From Hymenobacter rubidus (lineage in GTDB: Bacteria; Bacteroidota; Bacteroidia; Cytophagales; Hymenobacteraceae), in the NCBI RefSeq assembly GCF_016734815.1, contig NZ_JAERQF010000005.1:124001-188000 (forward strand): a stretch of 64,000 nucleotides of DNA, written 5' to 3'. Positions 56,418 through 64,000 of the stretch are shown in pieces. Below the pieces are notes generated by a model, which was not told where the DNA came from, did not search any database, and saw only the letters and a program-made list of their open reading frames with translations. Made by a program: the position numbers and the translations under genes. Position 1 is the first letter of the stretch. Each line of letters opens with the position of its first letter.

Positions 56418-57521
56418 CTACTTCCGGCTGCGCTCGGCTTTTTGCAGCATTTTTTTGGGCGGCACGATAAACAAATCGAGGCTGGCGTAGGGCGTGCTGC
56501 CGAACTGGCTGTCGATGATGCGGTCGCGGGTGCTGTTGGTGCGGTCGAAGGCGTTGAACTGGTAGTTGTAGCGGTAGCCGGCTTCAATGCCAGTCCATAG
56601 GAAGGACAGCAGCTCGTGCTCGTAGCGCAGACGGAATTTCAAGTCAATCTGGCGCAGCTCCAGTGACGTGACTTTGGGGTTGTTGGGTGTGCCGAAGGGG
56701 TTGCGTAGCTTGATGTTGTAGTTGTTGCTGGCCACCTCGTAGCCGGCAAACAGCAGCGAGGTGGGCGAGAGGTTGCGCCGCACCAGCACCCGGGCCGGAA
56801 ACAGCGCCTCCACGCCCCAGCGCGGGTTGAAGGTGCGGTTGTACACAATGACGGGGTAGATGCTTTGCCGGCCCAGGTTGTAGCCCAGCTGCACGCCCAG
56901 GCCCCAGGCAAACGTGGGGCTGCGCTTCCAGCCGTAAATAAGCTCGGACGTGACTTTCAGGTAATCCGTCACGCTCAGCTCGTCGGAATTGTAGTCGCCA
57001 TTCAGCTCGGTTTTGGTGCGAAAGATGTACCAATGCGCGGCATCGACGGGCCGAATCACGGCCAGCTGCGCACCGATAATGCTCAGCCCTTTGTTCTCGA
57101 TGTTATTGTAGAGACTGTACTGGTCGGTGGTGGAGGGCTGACTGAATTGGTATTCCTGCCGGTCGTAGTTCAGGCCCAGAATGAGCTTGAGGTGGGGGTG
57201 GTTGAGCAGCGGCGCGTACGCTTTCACCACCATGTTGGCGTTTTTGGTTACGTCGGTGCGGTAGTCGGGCACGCCGCCCACGCCGGAGCTACGCACGCTG
57301 AAGTTGCCCGGAATCCGCTCGTATTTCACGATGAGGCCTTTGCTGGGGCCCATGCCTACCACCTGCGAGTTAGCAAAAGTCTTGGAATCGGAGCGACCCA
57401 TGCCGGCGGTATCGAGGGGGGCCGGGGGCGGATACACGGGAATGTCCTGTGCGGCGGCCACCTGGGCCAGGCCCAGTAGCAAGGCCGGCAAGCCCCAGTG
57501 CAATAAGTAGGTTCGACGCAT
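56418..57521 (-). CDS. Outer-membrane beta-barrel protein (DUF6268-like)
   Basis: A 367-residue protein with signal peptide LLHWGLPALLLGLAQVAAAQ. After a Pro-rich linker the sequence is an array of barrel strands: MVVKAYAPLLNHPHLKLILG, GAQLAVIRPVDAAHWYIF, WGLGVQLGYNLGRQSIYPVI and LRYEHELLSFLWTGIEAGYR, ending SLDLFIVPPKKM plus a basic tail. It resembles DUF6268-type outer-membrane barrels. The ATG at 57521 was chosen; the frame is open to a TTG two codons earlier. The function is unknown. Confidence 0.78.
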   Translation of the reverse strand: MRRTYLLHWGLPALLLGLAQVAAAQDIPVYPPPAPLDTAGMGRSDSKTFANSQVVGMGPSKGLIVKYERIPGNFSVRSSGVGGVPDYRTDVTKNANMVVKAYAPLLNHPHLKLILGLNYDRQEYQFSQPSTTDQYSLYNNIENKGLSIIGAQLAVIRPVDAAHWYIFRTKTELNGDYNSDELSVTDYLKVTSELIYGWKRSPTFAWGLGVQLGYNLGRQSIYPVIVYNRTFNPRWGVEALFPARVLVRRNLSPTSLLFAGYEVASNNYNIKLRNPFGTPNNPKVTSLELRQIDLKFRLRYEHELLSFLWTGIEAGYRYNYQFNAFDRTNSTRDRIIDSQFGSTPYASLDLFIVPPKKMLQKAERSRK

Positions 57522-57555
57522 AAACAAAAGGCCGTGCCTGAATCAGCACGGCCTT
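57522..57555 (-). terminator. Intrinsic terminator of hflX
   Basis: On the minus strand AAGGCCGTGC pairs with GCACGGCCTT and is followed by TTTGTTT. It lies between hflX and the start of the outer-membrane gene. Confidence 0.82.
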
Positions 57556-57644
57556 CGCCCTTACGGAATTCTTCATTCAACGTTCACAGCTCGGCGGCGT
57601 TCATAATTATTTGGTAACACGGTCGCGGCCAAACGGCGGCGTTT

Positions 57645-58979
57645 TTATTCGCCGGCCCACTCGTTGGCTGCCTGGTACGGGAAGCGCTGCTGGTGCAGGG
57701 CTGCCACCCGTTTGCCCAGCAGCTCGCGCAGCTCGTCCAGGTTGGTGCGCTCCTGGGCCGAGATGAACACCACCGGGTCATGCAGCTTGGCCATGTAGGT
57801 GGCCTGCAACTGCGCCAGCGGCGGGCGGGGCGCGGTGCCGTCATCCTCTGCCTCCAGCACTTCGCCAAACGGGTCTTTCTCCGAGTCGTCCTGCTTGTAC
57901 TGGTCTATTTTGTTGAACACCAGCAGCACCGGCTTGTCGGCCGCGCCAATGTCGGCCAGCGTATCGTTCACCACCTGAATCTGCTCCTCGAAGCCGGGAT
58001 GCGAAATATCCACGACGTGCAGCAGCAAGTCAGCCTCCCGAATTTCGTCGAGTGTACTCTTAAAGCTCTCAATCAGCTTGGTCGGCAGCTTGCGGATAAA
58101 TCCAACCGTGTCCGATAGCAGAAACGGCGTGTTGTCGAGCACCACTTTGCGGGTAGTGGCGTCCACGGTGGCAAAGAGCTTGTTCTCGGCGAAGACATCG
58201 GCCTTGCCCAGCACGTTCATCAGGGTGCTTTTGCCCACGTTGGTGTAGCCCACCAGCGCCACCCGAATGCTGCCGCCACGGGCCTTGCGCTGGGTGTGGC
58301 TCTGCTTATCCAGGTCTTCCAGTTTCTCTTTGAGAAAGGCAATCCGGTCGCGCACAATGCGGCGGTCGGTTTCAATTTCGGTTTCACCAGGACCTTTCAT
58401 GCCCACGCCGCCGCGCTGCTTGTCTAGGTGAGTCCAGAGGCCGGTGAGGCGGGGCAGCAGGTACTGGTACTGGGCCAGCTCCACCTGCGTGCGCGAGGTG
58501 GCCGACTTGGCCCGCAGCGCAAAAATGTCGAGAATGAGCAGCGAGCGGTCCACAATTTTCACCAATAGCTCGGCCTCCAGGTTGCGCAGCTGGGAAGGGG
58601 AGAGGTCGTCGTCGAACACCACCATGCTGGTGCCCTCGTGCTGCACGTAGGCCTTTATCTCGGCCAGCTTGCCCTCGCCCACGTAGGTCCGGATGTCGGG
58701 CTTTTCGAGGCGTTGCACGAAGCGTTTGGTGGCCGTAGCGCCGGCGGTTTCAATCAGAAACGCCAGCTCGTCAAGGTATTCGGTGGTTTGGGCTTCGGAC
58801 TGCCGACGCGGCGGCACCGACACCAGCACGGCCGTTTCTTGCTCTTTGGCGGTTTCGTAGGTGCCGTCTTTGCCGGCTTTGAGCAGGATGCGGCCCGCGC
58901 GGCCCTTCACGCCGTCGACGGCGCCGGGGTGGCGGGTGCTGTTGCCGGGCTTGCGGCCGCCGGATTGAGTTGTTGCCAT
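57645..58979 (-). CDS. hflX: GTPase HflX
   Basis: A 444-residue ribosome-associated GTPase that splits stalled ribosomes. The N-terminal HflX domain includes ETAGATATKRFVQRLEKPD and YVGEGKLAEIKAYV, followed by the coiled coil RRIVRDRIAFLKEKLEDLDK. The G domain begins VALVGYTNVGKSTLMNVLG (G1), with LLSDTVGFIRKLP (G3) and VLLVFNKID (G4). Length is typical. A TACCTTTG box at 59016-59009 precedes it, and a terminator follows. Confidence 0.95.
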   Translation of the reverse strand: MATTQSGGRKPGNSTRHPGAVDGVKGRAGRILLKAGKDGTYETAKEQETAVLVSVPPRRQSEAQTTEYLDELAFLIETAGATATKRFVQRLEKPDIRTYVGEGKLAEIKAYVQHEGTSMVVFDDDLSPSQLRNLEAELLVKIVDRSLLILDIFALRAKSATSRTQVELAQYQYLLPRLTGLWTHLDKQRGGVGMKGPGETEIETDRRIVRDRIAFLKEKLEDLDKQSHTQRKARGGSIRVALVGYTNVGKSTLMNVLGKADVFAENKLFATVDATTRKVVLDNTPFLLSDTVGFIRKLPTKLIESFKSTLDEIREADLLLHVVDISHPGFEEQIQVVNDTLADIGAADKPVLLVFNKIDQYKQDDSEKDPFGEVLEAEDDGTAPRPPLAQLQATYMAKLHDPVVFISAQERTNLDELRELLGKRVAALHQQRFPYQAANEWAGE

Positions 58980-59008
58980 GGCTTGGTAGCGTAATTCAGT
59001 AATAGGGG

Positions 59009-59016
59009 CAAAGGTA
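59009..59016 (-). promoter_or_regulatory. -7 box (TACCTTTG) of hflX
   Basis: Read on the minus strand, TACCTTTG lies 29 bases before the hflX ATG at 58979. No clear -33 TTG. Confidence 0.5.
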
Positions 59017-59090
59017 CTGGCTGCGTAAACGGAACTCCGGCAAAAAGGGACGAGGGAAAGCGGGGGATAAAAGACAATAGGACGGGGCCA

Positions 59091-59216
59091 GGAACCAGAA
59101 GAACGTCATGCTGAGCGGAGTCGAAGCATCTCTACCGCGAGAGTAATCCAATCGATAGGATTTACTGCTGCGGTAGAGATGCTTCGACAAGCTCAGCATG
59201 ACGTTCTTCTGGTTCC
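59091..59216. repeat. Dispersed palindrome with extended outer arms
   Basis: The outer arms GGAACCAGAAGAACGTCATG and CATGACGTTCTTCTGGTTCC extend pairing 13 bases beyond the usual end. The variable hexamers differ between arms (GGAGT against the complement of ACAAG). The loop has GAGTAATC and GATTTACT. Confidence 0.9.
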
Positions 59217-59238
59217 GAAAAGCGCCGAGCAAATAGCT

Positions 59239-62016
59239 CTACTTCACCTGTTGCGCTGCGGCAGCCTTCGCAAAATCCCCGGCTTTCACAATGGTGAGCT
59301 GGTTGTAGTCGAGGTATTTTTTGGCGGCGGCGCTCACCTGCTCGGGCGTGAGGGTCGCAATGCGCTGCTCCAGCTCGGCATCGTAGCTGAAGCTGCGGCC
59401 GTCGGCCTTGGTGAGGTATCTTGCCCACTTGCGGGCCAGCTGGTCGTCCTGGCTGCGGTCTACCTGGAAGCTTTGCAAGGCCGCCGATTTGGCGGCTTTC
59501 AGTTCGTCGGCAGTCACGCCCTCCTTGCTCAGGCGCTCCAGTTCCTCGCGATAGGCCGTTTCCAGGCGCGCCGAATTCACGGGGTTGTAGATGGCGTAGG
59601 AGCCGAACGTGCCAATGGCGTCGTTATCGTCGGCGTACATAAAGGAGCCCACGCCGTAGCTCACGCCTTCCTTCTGGCGGATGCGGGTGGCCAGGCGCGA
59701 GTTCAGAAAGCCGTCGCCCAGAATGTAGTTGGCCATGTACAGGGCGGGGTAGTCGGGCGAGTCGTCGCGCAGCGGATACTTCAGAAAGGTCACAAACATG
59801 GCGTTGGCCTTGTCGTCGGTCTGAATGGCCTGGGCCTTGCCCGTAGCAGTATTCTCGAACATGCGCAGCGGAATGCGGGTGTAGGCCTGCGGGGCCTTCC
59901 AGCCGCCGAGCTGGCTCTTCACCGTTTTGCGCAGGCTGGGCTCGTCGAAGGCGCCCACCACGGCCAGCGTAGCGGCCTGGGCCCCGTAAAAGTTCTTGTA
60001 GAAGGCCCGCACGTCTTCCACCTTCAGCGCCTTGATGGCCTTGATTTCGTCGTCATACGTCAGCGTTTCGAAGGGGTGGCCTTTGGCATACGGCTCGCTC
60101 AGGCGGGTGGCTAGGTTGAAGGCCAGGGCCTGCGGGTCCTGCTTCTGCGATTCCAAGCCGGCCAGGCGCTCCTGCTTCAGCTTCTCAAACTCGGCGGCCG
60201 GGAAGGTGGGGTTGCGCAGGCAGTCCATCACCACGGCCAGCACGGTGGGCAGGTTGGCTTTGGCGGTTTGCACGCTCACGTTGGCCGTTTGCCCGTCGCC
60301 GTAGATGCGGACCTGCGCCTTGGCTTTGTCAAACGCGTCGCGGATTTGGGCGTAGGTGCGGGTTTTGGTGCCGCGCTCCAGCATGGCGGCCGTGAGGCTG
60401 GCCAGGGCGGGCTTGTTGCTCAGGCTGGCTTCATCGCCCAGGCGCAGGCGCAGGCTCAGGTTCACCGCGTTGCCCCGGGTTTGCTTGGCCAGCAGGGCGT
60501 ATTTCAGGCCGCCTTCCTGGCCGCGCTTGGTGCGGGCGTCGATGTTGGCGGGCGTGGCCGCGAAGGCTTCGCCAACGGCCACGGCGGCCTCGCCCTTGTA
60601 GTTGCGCACCAAATCGGCCACATCGGGCGCAGCAGGGATGGTGGCGCGGTCGGGCTTGGCTTCCGGAATAAACAGGCCAATGGTGCGGTTGCTGGGCTTG
60701 AGGTAGGTGGCGGCCACGCGCTGCACGTCGGCCGGGGTCACGCCGCGCAGCCGGTCGCGGTAGAGGTACACCAGGCGCCAGTCGCCGGTGGCAATGTACT
60801 CGCTCAGGGCCAGCCCCACCTGGTCCGACTGCTGAAACATCAGGTCAATGTCCTTGAGGCGCGAGGTTTTGGCGCGCTCCACTTCCTCGGCCGTGGGGGC
60901 CTGCTTGGCCACGTTGTCGAAGGTGGTCAGCATCACCGCCCGCGCCGAATCGAGGGAGCGGCCCTGCCGCACCTCCGCAAAGAAAAACGCGAAGCCGGGG
61001 TCGTGCAGCGTGGGCGTGAAGCCCCACTGGTTGGCGGCGCGCTTGCTTTCCACCAAGGCTTTGTACATGCGGCCCGAGGGCTCGTTGGTGAGCACGTCCA
61101 CCAGCACGTCCACGGCCGCGTAGTCGGGGTGCGAGCCGGCGGGCACGTGGTAGGCGGCGGCCAGGCCCTGGGTGTCGCCGGTGCGGCGCAGCGTTACTTC
61201 GCGCTCGCCGTCCTGGGCGGGCTCGGTGGTGTAGGTGGGCGCCAGCACGCGGCCGGGGCGCGCAATGGGCCCAAAGTATTGGCTAATCAGGCCCAGGGTT
61301 TTGGCTTCGTCTATTTTGCCGGCCACCAGCAGCACGGCGTTGTCGGGCTGGTAGTATTTCTGGTAAAAGGCCTTGAGGTTGTCAATGGGCACGCGTTCAA
61401 TATCCTCCTTCGAGCCAATGGTGGACTTGCCGTAGTTGTGCCAGAGGTAGGCGGTGCTCAGCACGCGGTCCATGAGCACGCCGGTGGGCCGGTTTTCGCC
61501 GCTCTCGAATTCGTTGCGCACCACGCTGAACTCGGAGTCCAGGTCTTTTTTGGCAATGAAAGAGTTCACCATGCGGTCGGATTCCAAATCCAAGGCCCAT
61601 TTCAGGTTCTCCTCCGTGGCCGAGAAGGTTTCGAAGTAGTTGGTGCGGTCGTACCAGGTGGTGCCGTTGGGTGAGGCGCCGTGCTCGGTCAGCTCCTGCG
61701 GCACGTTGGGGTGCTTGGTCGAGCCCTTAAACACCATGTGCTCCAGCAGGTGGGCCATGCCCGACTCGCCGTAGCCTTCGTGCCGCGAGCCCACCAGGTA
61801 GGTGATGTTGACGGTAGCCGTGGGCTTCGACTGGTCCGGAAACAGCAGCACCCGCAGCCCGTTCTTGAGCTGGTATTCGGTGATGCCCTCCACCGACGCA
61901 ACCCGCGTGACGCCGGCCGGCAGCGCGGGCGTGGTTTGGGCCAGCACCGGCCCTGCGCCGAGCCCCAATAGGGCCGCAGCGACTAGGTGTGTTCGAAAAA
62001 AGGAAAGTCTTTGCAT
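59239..62016 (-). CDS. M16 family zinc metallopeptidase
   Basis: A 925-residue periplasmic pitrilysin-type protease with signal peptide LVAAALLGLGAGPVLAQ. The inverted zinc motif HxxEH is present as H89, E92 and H93 in AHLLEHMVFKG, with a distal glutamate in the helix ENLKWALDLESDRMVNSF. The protein contains two M16 repeats; the second half (from about residue 500, RGNAVNLSLRLRLGDEASLS) lacks the zinc motif, as usual for the inactive partner domain. It degrades peptides. It is not linked to the neighbouring genes in any obvious way. Confidence 0.94.
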   Translation of the reverse strand: MQRLSFFRTHLVAAALLGLGAGPVLAQTTPALPAGVTRVASVEGITEYQLKNGLRVLLFPDQSKPTATVNITYLVGSRHEGYGESGMAHLLEHMVFKGSTKHPNVPQELTEHGASPNGTTWYDRTNYFETFSATEENLKWALDLESDRMVNSFIAKKDLDSEFSVVRNEFESGENRPTGVLMDRVLSTAYLWHNYGKSTIGSKEDIERVPIDNLKAFYQKYYQPDNAVLLVAGKIDEAKTLGLISQYFGPIARPGRVLAPTYTTEPAQDGEREVTLRRTGDTQGLAAAYHVPAGSHPDYAAVDVLVDVLTNEPSGRMYKALVESKRAANQWGFTPTLHDPGFAFFFAEVRQGRSLDSARAVMLTTFDNVAKQAPTAEEVERAKTSRLKDIDLMFQQSDQVGLALSEYIATGDWRLVYLYRDRLRGVTPADVQRVAATYLKPSNRTIGLFIPEAKPDRATIPAAPDVADLVRNYKGEAAVAVGEAFAATPANIDARTKRGQEGGLKYALLAKQTRGNAVNLSLRLRLGDEASLSNKPALASLTAAMLERGTKTRTYAQIRDAFDKAKAQVRIYGDGQTANVSVQTAKANLPTVLAVVMDCLRNPTFPAAEFEKLKQERLAGLESQKQDPQALAFNLATRLSEPYAKGHPFETLTYDDEIKAIKALKVEDVRAFYKNFYGAQAATLAVVGAFDEPSLRKTVKSQLGGWKAPQAYTRIPLRMFENTATGKAQAIQTDDKANAMFVTFLKYPLRDDSPDYPALYMANYILGDGFLNSRLATRIRQKEGVSYGVGSFMYADDNDAIGTFGSYAIYNPVNSARLETAYREELERLSKEGVTADELKAAKSAALQSFQVDRSQDDQLARKWARYLTKADGRSFSYDAELEQRIATLTPEQVSAAAKKYLDYNQLTIVKAGDFAKAAAAQQVK

Positions 62017-62138
62017 GATAAAAAAAGGTAGGTGAATGAAAAGGCACTGATTGTAAGTTGCATATTAATGCTAATAAAGCAGATTAATTTGATATAACAT
62101 GCAGCCAGGTGACTATAGGCTTGGGTCGCATAAAGAGC

Positions 62139-62168
62139 AAAAAAAAGCCGGCTTCTAGCAGGCCGGCT
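62139..62168 (-). terminator. Intrinsic terminator of the cytochrome gene
   Basis: On the minus strand AGCCGGC pairs with GCCGGCT around GCCTGCTAGAA, followed by a run of eight T. It begins 50 bases after the cytochrome stop. Confidence 0.82.
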
Positions 62169-62217
62169 GATGGTCGAAAACAAGCGGGACAGGTTATGCC
62201 ACGTACAATCCAATTTC

Positions 62218-62502
62218 TCACTTCAGCGTGAGCGAGTAGGCCACCACTTGCTGCACTTCGGCCGGCGTCAGCTTTTTGCCGAAGGCGGGCATCTTGCCCA
62301 TGCCGTTGGTGACGAGGTATGTACGTCCGAAAGCGTTGAGGTTGCTCTTGGTGAGGTCGTGGGCTCCGCTGGCGCCTTTGCGGCCGTCGGCGCCGTGGCA
62401 GCGCACGCAGTTCTTCTGGAAGATGGCCTGGCCTGGTAGCAGCGGCGGGTTGGCCTGAATCAGCAGCGGCAGTAGCAGCAGCGTTGGGAGCATAAGTTTC
62501 AT
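62218..62502 (-). CDS. Small c-type cytochrome
   Basis: A 94-residue periplasmic cytochrome with signal peptide LMLPTLLLLPLLIQA. The heme-binding CVRCH (C32, C35, H36) follows QAIFQKN; the distal methionine is probably M71 in NGMGKMPAFGKKL, the usual pattern of class I cytochrome c. It carries electrons in the periplasm. The ATG at 62502 was chosen from the signal peptide; a longer frame to 62628 is not signal-like. The partner oxidoreductase is not in the window. Confidence 0.9.
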   Translation of the reverse strand: MKLMLPTLLLLPLLIQANPPLLPGQAIFQKNCVRCHGADGRKGASGAHDLTKSNLNAFGRTYLVTNGMGKMPAFGKKLTPAEVQQVVAYSLTLK

Positions 62503-62660
62503 AGGTGGGACAACACGGGTTTGGCCCACAAAGTACCGGCCTGGCCGGTGAAATGGGGAAGGACGAATTGGCGAGACGCAAAACAAACAGGTGCAGGTAA
62601 AAGCCGTAAGGCCGACCTTTGCCCCCAACTCCTCAGTTCACCACTCACCATCTCACCGTT

Positions 62661-63779
62661 TTGCGCGTCGCCCTCGTCATCAATACTAGCTGGAATATTT
62701 GGAATTTCCGCGCCAGCCTCGTGCGGGCCCTGCAGGCGGCCGGCCACGAAGTGCTGGCCATCGCCCCGCCCGATGATTATTCCGCCCGCCTCGAAACCGA
62801 GCTGGGGTGCCGCTTCGTGCCCATTCTGATGGAAAACAAGGGTACCAACCCGGTGAAAGACGCGGCCCTCACCCGCCGCTTCTACCAGATTTACCGGCGC
62901 GAGCGGCCCGATGTGGTGCTGCACTACACCATCAAGCCCAACATCTACGGCAGCATCGCGGCCAAGCTGGCGGGCATTCCCAGCATCAACAACGTGAGCG
63001 GGCTGGGCACGGTGTTCATCATCAAAAACTTCGTGAGCAAGGTGGCGCTGGGCCTCTACCGCTTCGCCTTCCGGTTTCCGCACAAAGTGTTTTTCCAGAA
63101 CGGCGACGACCGGCAGCTCTTCCTCGATAACGGCCTTGTGCGCAAGCAAATCACCGGCCTGCTGCCCGGTTCCGGCGTCGATACGCGCCGGTTTCGGCCC
63201 GCGCCGGCCTTTGTTCGCCAAACACCGTTTGTGTTCTTGATGGTGGCGCGGGTGCTGTACGAAAAAGGCGTGGTGGAATACTTTGAGGCCGCCAAAATCA
63301 TTCGCTCGGTGGTGCCCGGCACGCGCATCCAACTGCTCGGCGGGCTCGACGAGGCCGGCGGCGTGGGCGTGCCCCGCGCCACCTTCGAAGAATGGCTCAA
63401 AGCCGGCGACATCGAGTACCTGGGCCGCTCCGACGATGTGGCCGCCCACCTGCACCGCGCCGACTGCGTGGTGCTGCCCAGCTACCGCGAAGGCACCCCC
63501 AAAACCCTGCTCGAAGCCGCTGCCGTGGGCAAACCGCTCGTCACGACCGACGTGCCCGGCTGCCGCGAAACCGTGCAGGACGGCGTCAATGGCTACCTCT
63601 GCCAGGTGCGCAACGGCGCCGACCTGGCCGCCAAAATGCTCCAAGTGCTGCAGCTGTCCGAGGCCGACCTGGAGCGCATGGGTAAAGCCAGCCGCTACCT
63701 GGCCGAAACCAAATTCGACGAGCGGCTCGTGCTGGAGCAGTATCTGGCCGCCGTGGCCGAAGTGCAGCCCAAACGCTGA
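62661..63779 (+). CDS. Glycosyltransferase family 4 protein
   Basis: A 372-residue GT-B glycosyltransferase that would add a sugar to a surface polysaccharide intermediate. The N-terminus RVALVINTSWNIWNFRASLV, FRFPHKVFFQNGDDRQLFLD in the linker, and the C-terminal donor site VLPSYREGTPKTLLEAAAVG followed by GKPLVTTDVPGCRETV are diagnostic. The family EX7E motif is visible as E.......E in EGTPKTLLE. The likeliest start is TTG at 62661; an in-frame TTG at 62619 lies inside a GACCTTTG promoter-like box. rfbC follows 57 bases after, giving the start of a polysaccharide cluster. Confidence 0.92.
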   Translation: MRVALVINTSWNIWNFRASLVRALQAAGHEVLAIAPPDDYSARLETELGCRFVPILMENKGTNPVKDAALTRRFYQIYRRERPDVVLHYTIKPNIYGSIAAKLAGIPSINNVSGLGTVFIIKNFVSKVALGLYRFAFRFPHKVFFQNGDDRQLFLDNGLVRKQITGLLPGSGVDTRRFRPAPAFVRQTPFVFLMVARVLYEKGVVEYFEAAKIIRSVVPGTRIQLLGGLDEAGGVGVPRATFEEWLKAGDIEYLGRSDDVAAHLHRADCVVLPSYREGTPKTLLEAAAVGKPLVTTDVPGCRETVQDGVNGYLCQVRNGADLAAKMLQVLQLSEADLERMGKASRYLAETKFDERLVLEQYLAAVAEVQPKR

Positions 63780-63821
63780 TTTCCCTTACCGGTGGGCTAG
63801 GGGATACCCCGGCGCCGATAC

Positions 63822-63829
63822 TACCTTTG
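63822..63829 (+). promoter_or_regulatory. -7 box (TACCTTTG) of rfbC
   Basis: TACCTTTG matches TAnnTTTG and ends 6 bases before the ATG, predicting a leaderless or near-leaderless mRNA. No clear -33 TTG. Confidence 0.5.
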
Positions 63830-63835
63830 TGACCG

Positions 63836-64000
63836 ATGCAAGTACAGACCCATGCCCTGCCGGGCCTTCTCGAATTTATCCCTCGTCTCTTTGGTGACCC
63901 GCGGGGCGTATTCTACGAAACCTACAGCGCCCGCGTGATGCAGGGACTGGGCCTGCCCGCCGATATTGATTGGGTGCAGGACAACCAGTCAAAATCGCAG
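63836..64000 (+). CDS. rfbC: dTDP-4-dehydrorhamnose 3,5-epimerase, cut by the window end
   Basis: The first 55 codons are present. MQVQTHALPGLLEFIPRLFG, DPRGVFYETYSARVMQGLGL and WVQDNQSKSQ match the N-terminus of RfbC, the cupin-fold epimerase that makes dTDP-4-keto-rhamnose for O-antigen or capsule. The catalytic histidine would lie beyond the window. It follows a glycosyltransferase, in keeping with a surface-sugar operon. Confidence 0.9.
   Translation, partial: MQVQTHALPGLLEFIPRLFGDPRGVFYETYSARVMQGLGLPADIDWVQDNQSKSQ

Overview
The window looks like a chromosomal segment from a GC-rich member of the Bacteroidota, most probably Hymenobacter or a close relative in the Cytophagales. Supporting signs are a GldH gliding lipoprotein, a type IX secretion C-terminal domain, Bacteroidota-type TAnnTTTG promoter boxes, the Bacteroidota forms of LpxH and RicT/PSP1, several GH92/GH43/pectate-lyase-type secreted enzymes, and a tRNA without an encoded CCA. 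This placement is inferred from gene content, not from a search.

Layout. 1-5.5 kb: the 3' part of ftsH, a LUD-domain gene, lpxH, a secreted propeller-like protein and a zinc alcohol dehydrogenase. 5.6-7.4 kb: a two-gene ATPase plus small TOPRIM-like module with AT-richer DNA, a candidate defence system. 7.5-14.7 kb: ricT-gldH, a cold-shock gene, a long disordered hydrophilic protein, and secreted or outer-membrane proteins. 14.9-21.8 kb: a 2048-residue alpha-2-macroglobulin and a Lys/Ser-rich secreted protein. 22-29 kb: a GH43 enzyme, a SnoaL-like protein, an AraC regulator, a DUF2383 protein, a DinB protein, and a divergent azoR/HxlR pair with visible operators. 29-35.5 kb: a nucleotidyltransferase/small-protein pair placed exactly beside a GH92 remnant, an intact GH92 mannosidase, a pectate lyase and an HNH protein. 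35.5-41.3 kb: an odd tRNA-Arg(CCU), an HD-domain protein with a Pycsar-effector-like membrane part, and a phosphoesterase/outer-membrane-barrel fusion.

41.4-47.2 kb is a nucleotide-synthesis block: a decayed lipoprotein, an internally deleted pyrD, pyrB behind an attenuator-like leader, pyrC, and overlapping purE-purK. An intact IS1182-family element follows (47.4-49.0 kb), then the relic of an HNH-type gene, a giant T9SS beta-helix protein, sixA-ppk1, an outer-membrane protein, hflX, an M16 protease, a cytochrome c, and the start of a surface-polysaccharide cluster (glycosyltransferase, rfbC).

The most striking genome-scale feature is a set of dispersed intergenic palindromes. One family, built on GTCATGCTGAGC...GAAGCATCTC inverted around a conserved loop, has eight full loci and three half or collapsed copies here, and one locus has a sister subfamily nested inside it. 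Three further repeat families are also present. No CRISPR array, rRNA gene or replication origin was seen.
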